NCBI RefSeq assembly: GCF_025144725.1
Contig: NZ_JALXKS010000039.1
Coordinates: forward strand, 1 to 31,621
Source: Brevibacterium sp. p3-SID960
Lineage (GTDB): Bacteria > Actinomycetota > Actinomycetes > Actinomycetales > Brevibacteriaceae
Length of the DNA stretch: 31,621 nucleotides
Direction: 5' to 3'
Shown: positions 22,350 to 29,747 of the stretch, piece after piece
How positions within the stretch are numbered: the first letter of the stretch is position 1
How the letters are laid out: every line of letters begins with the position of its first letter
The notes under the pieces: generated by a model
Database searches by the model: none
What the model saw: the letters and a program-made list of their open reading frames with translations, nothing else
What the model was told of the DNA's origin: nothing
Made by a program: the position numbers and the translations under genes

Positions 22350-23519
22350 GTGGATCTTTTTGAGTATCAGGCCCGTGACCTGTTCGAGAAGCACGGTGTG
22401 CCCGTGCTCGGCGGACGGGTCGCTCAGACGCCGGAGGAAGCACAGTCCGCAGCCCAGGAGCTCGGCGGCGGCACCGTCGTCGTCAAGGCCCAGGTCAAGA
22501 CCGGCGGCCGCGGCAAGGCCGGCGGCGTCAAGCTCGCCAAGTCTCCCGAGGACGCCCGCGCCAAGGCCGAGGAGATCCTCGGACTCGACATCAAGGGCCA
22601 CACGACCGAGAAGGTCATGATCGCCGAAGGCGCCGACATCGCCGAGGAGTACTACTTCTCGATCCTGCTCGACCGCGCCAACCGCTCCTACCTCGCCATG
22701 TGCTCCAAGGAAGGCGGCGTCGAGATCGAGACGCTGGCCAAGGAGCGCCCCGAAGCGCTCGCCAAGGTCGACGTCAACCCGCTGACCGGCATCGACGATG
22801 CCAAGGCCGCCGAGATCGCCTCCGAAGCCGGCTTCGACGGTGAGGACGCGGAGAAGGTCGCGGAGGTCTTCAAGCAGCTGTGGACCGTCTACGTCGAAGA
22901 GGACGCCACCCTCGTCGAGGTCAACCCGCTGGTCAAGACCGGCGACGGGAAGATCATCGCACTCGACGGCAAGATCACCCTCGACGACAACGCCTCCTTC
23001 CGCCACGAGGACCACGAAGAGCTGCGCGACATCAGCGCTGAGGATCCCCTCGAGCTCAAGGCCAAGAAGCTCGACCTCAACTACGTCAAGCTCGACGGCG
23101 AGGTCGGCGTCATCGGCAACGGCGCAGGACTCGTCATGTCGACCCTCGACGTCGTCGCCTACGCCGGTGAGGAGCACGGCGGCGTGAAGCCGGCGAACTT
23201 CCTCGACATCGGCGGCGGCGCCTCGGCTGAGGTCATGGCCAACGGACTCGACGTCATCCTCGGCGACGACCAGGTCAAGAGCGTCTTCGTCAACGTCTTC
23301 GGCGGCATCACCGCCTGCGACGCGGTCGCCAACGGCATCGTCAAGGCTCTCGAGATCCTCGGCGACACCGCCTCGAAGCCGCTCGTCGTCCGCCTCGACG
23401 GCAACAACGTCGATGAGGGCCGCAAGATCCTCGACGACGCCAACCACCCGCTGGTGACCCTGACCGACACGATGGACGGCGGCGCCGACAAGGCAGCCGA
23501 ACTCGCCGCCAGCCGCTGA
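22350..23519 (+). CDS. sucC: Succinyl-CoA synthetase beta subunit (ADP-forming)
   Basis: A 389-residue ATP-grasp subunit which with SucD interconverts succinyl-CoA and succinate with substrate-level phosphorylation. The start [22 protein letters not shown] is the standard N-terminus. [47 protein letters not shown] and the terminal [20 protein letters not shown] are intact. The GTG at 22350 is chosen because the family starts here and AGGA lies 6 nt upstream. The frame stays open back to 22197, just after a possible -10, but that 51-residue extension is not SucC-like. sucD follows after 24 nt. Confidence 0.96.
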   Translation: MDLFEYQARDLFEKHGVPVLGGRVAQTPEEAQSAAQELGGGTVVVKAQVKTGGRGKAGGVKLAKSPEDARAKAEEILGLDIKGHTTEKVMIAEGADIAEEYYFSILLDRANRSYLAMCSKEGGVEIETLAKERPEALAKVDVNPLTGIDDAKAAEIASEAGFDGEDAEKVAEVFKQLWTVYVEEDATLVEVNPLVKTGDGKIIALDGKITLDDNASFRHEDHEELRDISAEDPLELKAKKLDLNYVKLDGEVGVIGNGAGLVMSTLDVVAYAGEEHGGVKPANFLDIGGGASAEVMANGLDVILGDDQVKSVFVNVFGGITACDAVANGIVKALEILGDTASKPLVVRLDGNNVDEGRKILDDANHPLVTLTDTMDGGADKAAELAASR

Positions 23520-23543
23520 TCCCATCCGAAAGGCTTAAGAATC

Positions 23544-24440
23544 ATGTCGATTTTCCTCCACTCTGACTCGAAGATCATCGTGCAGGGCATCACCGGCGGT
23601 GAAGGCACCAAGCACACCGCCCGGATGCTCGCAGCCGGATCGCAGATCGTCGGCGGCGTCAACGCCCGCAAGGCCGGCACCACCGTGTCCCACAAGGACA
23701 AGGACGGCAAGGACATCGAGCTGCCCGTCTTCGAAACCGTCGCCGAGGCGATGGAGAAGACCAGCGCTGACGTCTCCGTGGCCTTCGTGCCGCCGGCGTT
23801 CTCGAAGGACGCCGCGTTCGAAGCCATCGACGCCGGCATCGGGCTGCTCGTCATCATCACCGAGGGCATCCCGGCCCAGGACTCCGCCCAGATCTGGGCG
23901 CACGCCTGCGAGAAGGGCAACAAGACCCGCATCATCGGCCCGAACTGCCCGGGCATCATCAGCCCCGAGCAGTCGCTGGCTGGCATCACCCCGGCCAACA
24001 TCACCAACCGCGGAAAGCTCGGCCTGGTGTCGAAGTCGGGCACGCTGACCTACCAGATGATGTATGAGCTGCGTGACCTCGGCTTCACCACCTGCATCGG
24101 CATCGGTGGTGACCCGATCATCGGCACCACCCACATCGATGCGCTCGAAGCGTTCCAGAACGACGACGAGACCGAAGCCATCGTGATGATCGGCGAGATC
24201 GGCGGCGACGCTGAGGAGCGTGCCGCCGAGTACATCAAGGACAACGTCACCAAGCCGGTCGTCGGCTACGTCGCCGGCTTCACTGCACCCGAGGGCAAGA
24301 CCATGGGCCACGCCGGCGCGATCGTCTCCGGCTCGTCCGGCACCGCCGAGGCGAAGAAGGAAGCGCTCGAAGCTGCAGGCGTCAAGGTCGGCAAGACCCC
24401 GTCCGAGACGGCACGCATCATGCGCGAGCTGCTCGGCTGA
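23544..24440 (+). CDS. sucD: Succinyl-CoA synthetase alpha subunit
   Basis: A 298-residue subunit with the CoA-binding Rossmann domain ([18 protein letters not shown]) and ligase domain. The segment [12 protein letters not shown] and the phosphohistidine loop [15 protein letters not shown], containing the active-site His, are intact. Second gene of sucCD, followed by a strong terminator. Consecutive TCA steps (SucCD, SdhCDAB) lie within 10 kb but in separate operons on opposite strands. Confidence 0.96.
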   Translation: MSIFLHSDSKIIVQGITGGEGTKHTARMLAAGSQIVGGVNARKAGTTVSHKDKDGKDIELPVFETVAEAMEKTSADVSVAFVPPAFSKDAAFEAIDAGIGLLVIITEGIPAQDSAQIWAHACEKGNKTRIIGPNCPGIISPEQSLAGITPANITNRGKLGLVSKSGTLTYQMMYELRDLGFTTCIGIGGDPIIGTTHIDALEAFQNDDETEAIVMIGEIGGDAEERAAEYIKDNVTKPVVGYVAGFTAPEGKTMGHAGAIVSGSSGTAEAKKEALEAAGVKVGKTPSETARIMRELLG

Positions 24441-24516
24441 GTGAGCTGATGCGCTGAGAGCTGCTGCGGCTGACAGCCGGTGCGCTGGTAGCTGCGTGCA
24501 GTTCAACTGCTTGAAT

Positions 24517-24551
24517 CTGCGGGCCCTGGTCATGACGACCGGGGCCCGCAG
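24517..24551 (+). terminator. Terminator of sucCD
   Basis: CTGCGGGCCCTGGT (24517-24530) pairs with ACCGGGGCCCGCAG (24538-24551), 14 bp with one G-T wobble and a 7-nt loop. It begins 77 nt after the sucD stop. Few Ts follow. Confidence 0.8.
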
Positions 24552-24614
24552 TGCTGTACAGGGGAGTGGGACGGGTCTATCTGAGGCTTGTCGTCCTCTG
24601 TGCAGGCGGGGTGT

Positions 24615-24680
24615 GAAAAGACTGGTCGAAGTTTGGCTCTCGAAGTGGTCGATCAGGGTCAAAATGTGACCAGTCTTTTC
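24615..24680. repeat. Perfect 13-bp inverted repeat with 40-nt centre
   Basis: GAAAAGACTGGTC (24615-24627) and GACCAGTCTTTTC (24668-24680) are exact complements, separated by 40 nt that also contain a partial dyad (TTTGG near 24633, GGTCAAAA near 24657). The right arm ends TCTTTTC and the left begins GAAAAG, so it could be a bidirectional terminator, the ends of a small non-autonomous element, or a regulatory site for the nuclease-like gene 166 nt downstream. No flanking target duplication is evident. Confidence 0.7.
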
Positions 24681-24846
24681 GTTGTGCCCCGTTGTGACGC
24701 GCTTCTTCTTGCGTCTCGAGAGCGATACTCGTGGGCTGAAACTCGGTCAGGTTGTGTGTCTGCGCACTGACTTTGGGCGTCTGCGACTATCCACAACCGA
24801 GAACAACTGCTCGCTCCACCGCGAGGCTCGGCCCAAGCTACGCAAC

Positions 24847-25878
24847 ATGAGCAGAAACGCCGCCCAAAACCGGAACCACAATCCTGACCTCGACCGAACG
24901 CCGGTCTCATCATCGTCCCCGGCAGGCAAGAGCATCTCGCACTATGCCATGTACCGAAGTCGGAATCGCCTCTCAACCCACTGGCATGGTGTCACGATCG
25001 ACCCGTCGCAGCCGCGGCTGCCTCCGGGGCCAACATGGGCTGACGAAGAGTGGTACCGGGCGCGCTTCGAACTCGCATGCCTCAACGCTGTGCGCCCGGA
25101 CGCCTTGGGCAGTCAGGTTACTGCGGCACTTCTGCGCGGTTGGCCGGTGCCTCGACGGTTGGCAGGGCGAGAGTTGACTGTGACAATCCCTGAAGATCAT
25201 CGGCTGCGGCGCAAAGGTGTCAGAGCCACGCGTTCGCCACGCTACGCACCCCACGTCATCTACAGCGTCCGGCTCAACCGCATGGACTACGTCGTCTACG
25301 AACTCGCACGCGTCATGAACGTCGGCGAGCTCGTCCACGTCATCGACGCGATGTGCGGGACATGGCGGACGAACCCGGTGGCCACAGTCGAGCGGATCAG
25401 AGCTGCCGCGCTTGAGGCGCGCAACGTCTTCGGCAAGAAGAATCTGCTCACCGCCCTCGACCTCGCCCATGAAAAGGTCGGCTCGCCGCAGGAGACGCGG
25501 CTGCGGCTGCACATCGTCGGTGCCGGACTGCCGACACCGCTTGTCTGCACACCGATCCAGCTGCCGCGCGCCGAGCAGCTCTACCACCCGGACCTTGCCT
25601 ATCGGGGAGCGCGGATCGCCATCGAGTACGAGGGCAGCCACCACCGCACAGATGCGTGGCAGTGGGATCATGACATCCAGCGTGAGCGCACCTTCCGCAC
25701 CGCCGGGTGGGAGTACTTCCGGGTCACGAAGCGCACCGATATCCCGGAGTTCCTGGCAGATCTCACGGCCGCACTCGACGAGCGCGCACCGCATTGGCGC
25801 CGCCGCTCGCCCGGTCCTCGCCGCCGCTCGCCCGATCCGGGCCTCAGCTCTTCTTCACCCTGCTCTTCTTCGCCTTGA
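24847..25878 (+). CDS. DUF559/AbiEi-like protein with Vsr-type nuclease fold
   Basis: About 343 residues. The C-terminal part (about 245-315) resembles the DUF559 endonuclease-like domain related to Vsr: YHPDLAYRGARIAIEYEGSHHR then WQWDHDIQRERTFRTAGWEYFRVT, with the Asp, Glu-x-Glu/Tyr and Arg pattern of PD-(D/E)xK enzymes. The middle region (RRKGVRATRS, LVHVIDAM) resembles actinobacterial AbiEi-like/DUF559 proteins of unknown function. No Shine-Dalgarno marks the start; ATG 24847 or ATG 24949 are both possible. The C-terminus is a low-complexity tail from a 21-bp duplication and overlaps the convergent usp gene by 35 nt. No methylase or partner gene adjoins, so a defence role is not demonstrated. 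Confidence 0.7.
   Translation: MSRNAAQNRNHNPDLDRTPVSSSSPAGKSISHYAMYRSRNRLSTHWHGVTIDPSQPRLPPGPTWADEEWYRARFELACLNAVRPDALGSQVTAALLRGWPVPRRLAGRELTVTIPEDHRLRRKGVRATRSPRYAPHVIYSVRLNRMDYVVYELARVMNVGELVHVIDAMCGTWRTNPVATVERIRAAALEARNVFGKKNLLTALDLAHEKVGSPQETRLRLHIVGAGLPTPLVCTPIQLPRAEQLYHPDLAYRGARIAIEYEGSHHRTDAWQWDHDIQRERTFRTAGWEYFRVTKRTDIPEFLADLTAALDERAPHWRRRSPGPRRRSPDPGLSSSSPCSSSP
25798..25839. repeat. 21-bp tandem duplication in the DUF559 gene tail
   Basis: CGCCGCCGCTCGCCCG plus five bases is repeated twice (25798-25818 and 25819-25839, two differences). It encodes the repeated RRSPxP at the C-terminus and lies just before the overlap with usp. Confidence 0.65.
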
Positions 25879-26260
25879 CGGACACGACCGGCACCTCGGC
25901 ACCGAGGATGATGCGCTGGGCGGTCGAACCCATGATGAGCTTGCCCACCAGCGAGCGCTCACGCGAACCGATGACGATCATGCGGACCTCCGGCGTCGCC
26001 TCGGCGAGGGCGAGGATCTCCTCAACCGGGTCGTTGCCGCGCAGGAACTGCTTGAGCTCCTGCCGGATCCCAGCGGCCTGAAGCTTGTCGCCGAGCTCTT
26101 TGAGGTCCTCGGCGGTGGCGATGCCCTTCTCCTCGTGCGCCTCCCCGATCCCGGCGTTCAGCACGAGCAGTGCCTCGTCGAACGCCCGCGCCTGCTCGAT
26201 GCCGAAGTCGACGGCTGCCATGCCTTCGGGGCTGGGGGTGTATCCGACAAGAATGGTCAT
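25844..26260 (-). CDS. Universal stress protein (UspA family)
   Basis: A 138-residue single-domain UspA protein. The start MTILVGYTPSPEGMAAVDFGIEQA and the end IVIGSRERSLVGKLIMGSTAQRIILGAEVPVVSV match the family. The nucleotide motif G-2x-G-9x-G-S reads G-2x-E-9x-G-S here (GSRE), so ATP binding may be weakened. The basic tail KAKKSRVKKS is unusual. GAGGAG lies about 9 nt upstream of the ATG at 26260. Its 3' end overlaps the convergent DUF559-type gene by 35 nt. Confidence 0.9.
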   Translation of the reverse strand: MTILVGYTPSPEGMAAVDFGIEQARAFDEALLVLNAGIGEAHEEKGIATAEDLKELGDKLQAAGIRQELKQFLRGNDPVEEILALAEATPEVRMIVIGSRERSLVGKLIMGSTAQRIILGAEVPVVSVKAKKSRVKKS

Positions 26261-26376
26261 GCGTCCTGGCTCCTCTGCCGTGGTTCTCGCTGTCGCGCGC
26301 GGGAAACGTCCTGCTCACAAGCCTATCGACCGAGCCTGGCGAACAGAAGATGCACCGAGGCGTTTCATCGGTCACA

Positions 26377-26453
26377 TTCGGCTGCTCGCCAGACTGGTGG
26401 ACTTCGGCTGCTCGCCAGACTGGTGGGCTTCGGCTGCTCCCTAGACTGGGGGC
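26377..26453 (+). repeat. 26-bp tandem repeat carrying the methyltransferase promoter
   Basis: Units at 26377-26402 and 26403-26428 (one difference) and a third of 25 bp at 26429-26453 share TTCGGCTGCTC. The first two contain CAGACT, the third TAGACT, and the third ends exactly at the ATG at 26454. The array thus supplies a -10 box (26442-26447) 6 nt before the start codon. Confidence 0.78.
26442..26447 (+). promoter_or_regulatory. -10 box TAGACT, probable leaderless promoter of the methyltransferase gene
   Basis: TAGACT, 6 nt, ATG (26454). It lies in the last unit of the 26-bp repeat; the GGGGG between box and start is too close to serve as a ribosome site. Confidence 0.55.
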
Positions 26454-27779
26454 ATGGTCCAGTCTCTGCTGCCGGCTGCCGCCGTGCCCGATCACACTGC
26501 CCTGCGCTCCAGCCTCGGCCCCGCCGCCGAGGTGGTGGCCGGGCTGTGGCCGGACTGGCCGATCGGGCATGGAACCTCCCGGCTGGTGTGCGAGTACCTG
26601 CTCGGCCGCAGCCGCGGCTGGCTCGACATCTCCGGCCGGCCGCAGAAAGCGGGGCAGACAGGCAGCCCGTGGACCGAGCGGCCGGTGGTCGTCATCGACG
26701 ATGCCGACGGCGCACTGTTGGCCGCCGCAACCGTCGCGGGCCCTGCGATCACCGCCTATTGGGATGACCTGCGTGGCGAGCGTCGGGGGAGCGCGGTCGC
26801 AGGTCTCCTCACTGAGGCAGGCCTGCCGCAGCCGCACATCGCGGCTGAGTCCGGGCACTGCGGAGCACCGGGCGGCCCGGAGATCTTCCCGCCCGGCTGC
26901 CGGGTCGTGCTGGCGGCACCGAAGGCGACCGCTGCGCTGCGCGAGTACCTGCAGGCAGCCGCGGGCACTGCCGGCGAGGTCATCGTCGTCGGCCGCGAGA
27001 AGCATATGAGCACGGCGATCAACGAGGCGCTGGCGGAGGTGTTCGACCGGGTCGACGTCTCGCCCGGCTTGGCCAAATGCCGGCTCATCATCGGCAGCAG
27101 CCCGCGGGCCTCGCACGCCGGCCCGGCAGATCAGTCTCCTGCCCCGGCGTCCCCGCGCCGCGACGACCGGCCGCTGCGGGTGCCCGGTGGCCAGCCTGTC
27201 GAGGTCGCAGCCTACGGCGCCTGCTATGGCGGCACCCAGATCGACCACGGCACCGATGTGCTCGTCGCCAGCCTCATCGCCCACCGCGCCGACCTCGCGC
27301 CTGCAGACAGCAGCCGCGATCCCGCCGGGCTCACCGTCGCTGACCTCGGCTGCGGCAACGGCTGGCTGCTGGCCAACCTGCAGGCGCTCGTCCACCCCGC
27401 CACGAGCATCGGGATCGACGTCTCGAAAGCCGCCCTCGCCTCGGCGGCGGCGACCCTGGGAGGCGGAAATCAGCCGGGCGCCCAGCTGATCCTCGCCGAC
27501 GCCTCGGCAGCGGCCGACCCGGCACTCGACGCGCTCACCGGCAGCTGCGACCTCATCGTGCTCAATCCGCCGTTCCACACCGGCCACACCGTCGAGACCG
27601 GCACCGCACACGCGATGATCCGCACCGCCCACCGGCTGCTTACACCCGGCGGGAGGCTCGTCTGCGTCTACAACTCCCACCTCGGCTACCGAGGTGCGGT
27701 CGAGCGAACTTTCGGGGTCAGTCGCCAGTGGGCACGGGACCGGAGATTCACCGTCGTCACCGCTGTGCGCCGAGGGTGA
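26454..27779 (+). CDS. Class I SAM-dependent methyltransferase, RlmG/RsmC-like
   Basis: A 441-residue protein whose C-terminal half (from about residue 240) is a methyltransferase: SAM motif VADLGCGNGWLL near 293-304, then SIGIDVSKAAL, and the exocyclic-amine motif NPPFHTG near 371, followed by HLGYRGAVERTFG as in RlmG/RsmC. The N-terminal half is a degenerate copy of the domain (VVLAAPKATAALREYL, VVGREKHM), the same two-half plan as RsmC. The likely reaction is N2-methylation of a guanine in 16S or 23S rRNA; which one is not decided. A Pro/Arg-rich linker (about 212-240) joins the halves. Confidence 0.85.
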   Translation: MVQSLLPAAAVPDHTALRSSLGPAAEVVAGLWPDWPIGHGTSRLVCEYLLGRSRGWLDISGRPQKAGQTGSPWTERPVVVIDDADGALLAAATVAGPAITAYWDDLRGERRGSAVAGLLTEAGLPQPHIAAESGHCGAPGGPEIFPPGCRVVLAAPKATAALREYLQAAAGTAGEVIVVGREKHMSTAINEALAEVFDRVDVSPGLAKCRLIIGSSPRASHAGPADQSPAPASPRRDDRPLRVPGGQPVEVAAYGACYGGTQIDHGTDVLVASLIAHRADLAPADSSRDPAGLTVADLGCGNGWLLANLQALVHPATSIGIDVSKAALASAAATLGGGNQPGAQLILADASAAADPALDALTGSCDLIVLNPPFHTGHTVETGTAHAMIRTAHRLLTPGGRLVCVYNSHLGYRGAVERTFGVSRQWARDRRFTVVTAVRRG

Positions 27780-27810
27780 CCGACGCTGCCCCGCAGCGGC
27801 GGCAGCCGTA

Positions 27811-27816
27811 TAGGAT
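27811..27816 (+). promoter_or_regulatory. Possible -10 box of the NAGGN operon
   Basis: TAGGAT (within CGTATAGGAT) lies 39 nt upstream of the GTG at 27856, giving a leader of about 33 nt. AAGGA lies 11 nt before the start. No clear -35 is seen. An osmotic-stress promoter would be expected for this pathway, but I see no recognisable alternative-sigma motif. Confidence 0.35.
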
Positions 27817-27855
27817 GGTGAGCACTGCAACCGACCTTGAAGGATGTGAGCCGGC

Positions 27856-29664
27856 GTGAGCGGCATCTGCGGACAGATCTCGACAGCCCAGGCACCGCAC
27901 GGGGACGCGAAAACCGCCGTTGAGGCGATGCTGACGGCGATGGCCGGCAGGGGGCCCGATGGTTCCGGCTTCGTCGATGACGGGCGGGTCGCTCTCGGTC
28001 ACCAGCGTCTGGCCGTCATCGACCTCGGGGAGACCGGCGCGCAGCCGATGCACGACCCCGATGTGCGCATGACGATCGTGCTCAACGGCGCGATCTACAA
28101 CTACCAGGAGCTGCGTGAGGAGCTCCATAGACTCGGCCACACCTTCCGCACCAGCTCCGACACCGAGGTCGTCCTCAAGGCCTTCGCTGAATGGCGTGAG
28201 AAGGCACTCGACCGGTTCCAGGGCATGTTCGCGCTCGCCATCTGGGAAGAGGATTCCGGGCGCGTGTTCATCGCCCGCGACCGGATGGGCGTGCGCCCGG
28301 TGTACTTCGCCGAGGCCGACGGCGCCTTCCGCTTCGCCTCCACCCTGCCGGCCCTGCTGGCCGCCGGCGGCGTCGACACCCGCATCGACCCGGTGGCGCT
28401 CAACCACTACATGACCTTCCACGCCGTCGTGCCCTCGCCGTTCACCATGCTGCAAGGCGTGCGCAAGCTGCCGCCGGCAACCTACATGTGGGTCGAGACC
28501 GACGGCTCGCAGACCCAGACCCAGTACTGGCAGGCGCTCTACGGCGCCGCCGAGGACAAGGCCGGCTGGTCCGAGACCGAGTGGCAGGACGCAATCTACG
28601 ACAGCCTGCGCGAAGCGGTCCGCCGACGGCTGGCCGCCGACGTGCCCGTCGGCGTGCTGCTCTCCGGCGGCCTGGACTCCAGCCTCATCGTCGGGCTCAT
28701 GGATGAGCTGGGGCAGAAGGACATCGAGACCTTCTCGATCGGCTTCGAGTCCTTCGGCGGTGAAGAGGGCGATGAGTTCACGTACTCCGATGTCATCGCC
28801 GAGCACTTCAAGACCAACCACCACCAGCTGCGCATCTCGACCGAGCGGATGCTGCCGGCGCTCGACGAGGCGATCGGGGTGATGAGCGAGCCGATGGTCA
28901 GCCACGACGCCGTCGCCTTCTACCTGCTGAGCCAGGAGGTCGCCACACACGTCAAGGTCGTGCAGTCCGGCCAGGGCGCTGACGAGGTGTTCGCCGGCTA
29001 CCACTGGTACCCGCCGATGTATGAGGCCGGCGACGATGTCGAGGCCGCGCTCGCCAGCTACCAGCAGTCGTTCTTCGACCGCAGCTACGAGGAGATGGGC
29101 CAGCTCGTCTCCCCGCAGTTCATGGCCGGCTCCGACGTCTCCACCGAGTACGTCGACGCGCACTTCCGCAGTCCGGGTGCCACCACCGGCATCGACCGGG
29201 CGCTGCGCATCGACACGACGATCATGGCCGTCGACGACCCGGTCAAGCGGGTGGACAACATGACGATGGCCGCAGGCCTTGAGGCGCGCATGCCGTTCCT
29301 CGACCACGACCTCGTCCAGCTCGCCGCCGAATGCCCGGCTGAGTACAAGACTGCCCAGGAGGGCAAGGGCATCCTCAAGGAGGTCGGCCGTCGGGTCATC
29401 CCGAGCGAGGTCATCGACCGGCCCAAGGGCTACTTCCCGGTCCCGGCGCTCAAGCACCTGCAGGGCCCGTATCTGGAGAAGGTCCGCGAGGCGATTTCCG
29501 GCCAGGTCGCCCGCGACCGCGGCCTGTTCCAGCCGGCCGCCGTCGAGGCGCTGCTCGAAGCCCCGAACGACAACCTCACTCCGCTGCGCGGCAACCGGCT
29601 GTGGCAGATCGCCCTGCTCGAACTCTGGCTGCAGAACCACGGCATCACCGGCCCGGCAGCCTGA
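27856..29664 (+). CDS. N-acetylglutaminylglutamine amidotransferase (AsnB-like) with Cys2 replaced by Ser
   Basis: A 602-residue asparagine-synthetase-like enzyme of the NAGGN osmolyte pathway, which amidates N-acetylglutaminylglutamine. The C-terminal synthetase domain is intact: PP-loop LLSGGLDSS near 268-276 and SGQGADEVFAGYHWYP, the form typical of this family. The N-terminal class II glutaminase retains Arg51 (HQRLAV), Asn77-Gly78 (LNGAIYN) and Asp102 (SDTEVV). The residue after the start, however, is Ser (GTG AGC GGC ATC TGC), where the nucleophilic Cys should be. A Cys follows at position 5. An ATC start at 27865 would place that Cys second, but this is improbable. The ngg gene downstream confirms the pathway. 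Confidence 0.9.
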   Translation: MSGICGQISTAQAPHGDAKTAVEAMLTAMAGRGPDGSGFVDDGRVALGHQRLAVIDLGETGAQPMHDPDVRMTIVLNGAIYNYQELREELHRLGHTFRTSSDTEVVLKAFAEWREKALDRFQGMFALAIWEEDSGRVFIARDRMGVRPVYFAEADGAFRFASTLPALLAAGGVDTRIDPVALNHYMTFHAVVPSPFTMLQGVRKLPPATYMWVETDGSQTQTQYWQALYGAAEDKAGWSETEWQDAIYDSLREAVRRRLAADVPVGVLLSGGLDSSLIVGLMDELGQKDIETFSIGFESFGGEEGDEFTYSDVIAEHFKTNHHQLRISTERMLPALDEAIGVMSEPMVSHDAVAFYLLSQEVATHVKVVQSGQGADEVFAGYHWYPPMYEAGDDVEAALASYQQSFFDRSYEEMGQLVSPQFMAGSDVSTEYVDAHFRSPGATTGIDRALRIDTTIMAVDDPVKRVDNMTMAAGLEARMPFLDHDLVQLAAECPAEYKTAQEGKGILKEVGRRVIPSEVIDRPKGYFPVPALKHLQGPYLEKVREAISGQVARDRGLFQPAAVEALLEAPNDNLTPLRGNRLWQIALLELWLQNHGITGPAA

Positions 29665-29747
29665 CCCACTGACTTCACGCCGACACCACCGGGCTGGGGC
29701 AGGGATCCTGGTCCGGTGACTGAAGGCTCATCCCAGCAGGAGGGACC

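Larger units (their letters stand above)
24441..24846. other. Gap between sucD and the DUF559-type gene
   Basis: This stretch of 406 nt has no convincing gene. It contains an imperfect GCTG/GCGCTG-rich repetitive stretch (24441-24500), the sucCD terminator (24517-24551), a perfect 13-bp inverted repeat (24615-24680) and a less GC-rich segment up to the next gene. Open frames here lack ribosome sites and protein-like composition. Confidence 0.5.

Noticed and set aside
24615..24680. Reading the 13-bp inverted repeat as the ends of an IS or MITE
   Set aside because: No flanking target duplication visible and only one copy in the window; kept only as an unexplained repeat.
26022..27866. A 614-codon open frame antisense to the methyltransferase gene
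   Set aside because: Low-complexity shadow crossing the usp gene, the tandem repeats and two promoters.
27757..29640. A 627-codon open frame antisense to the NAGGN amidotransferase
   Set aside because: Shadow frame with no recognisable domain; the opposite strand encodes a well-conserved enzyme.
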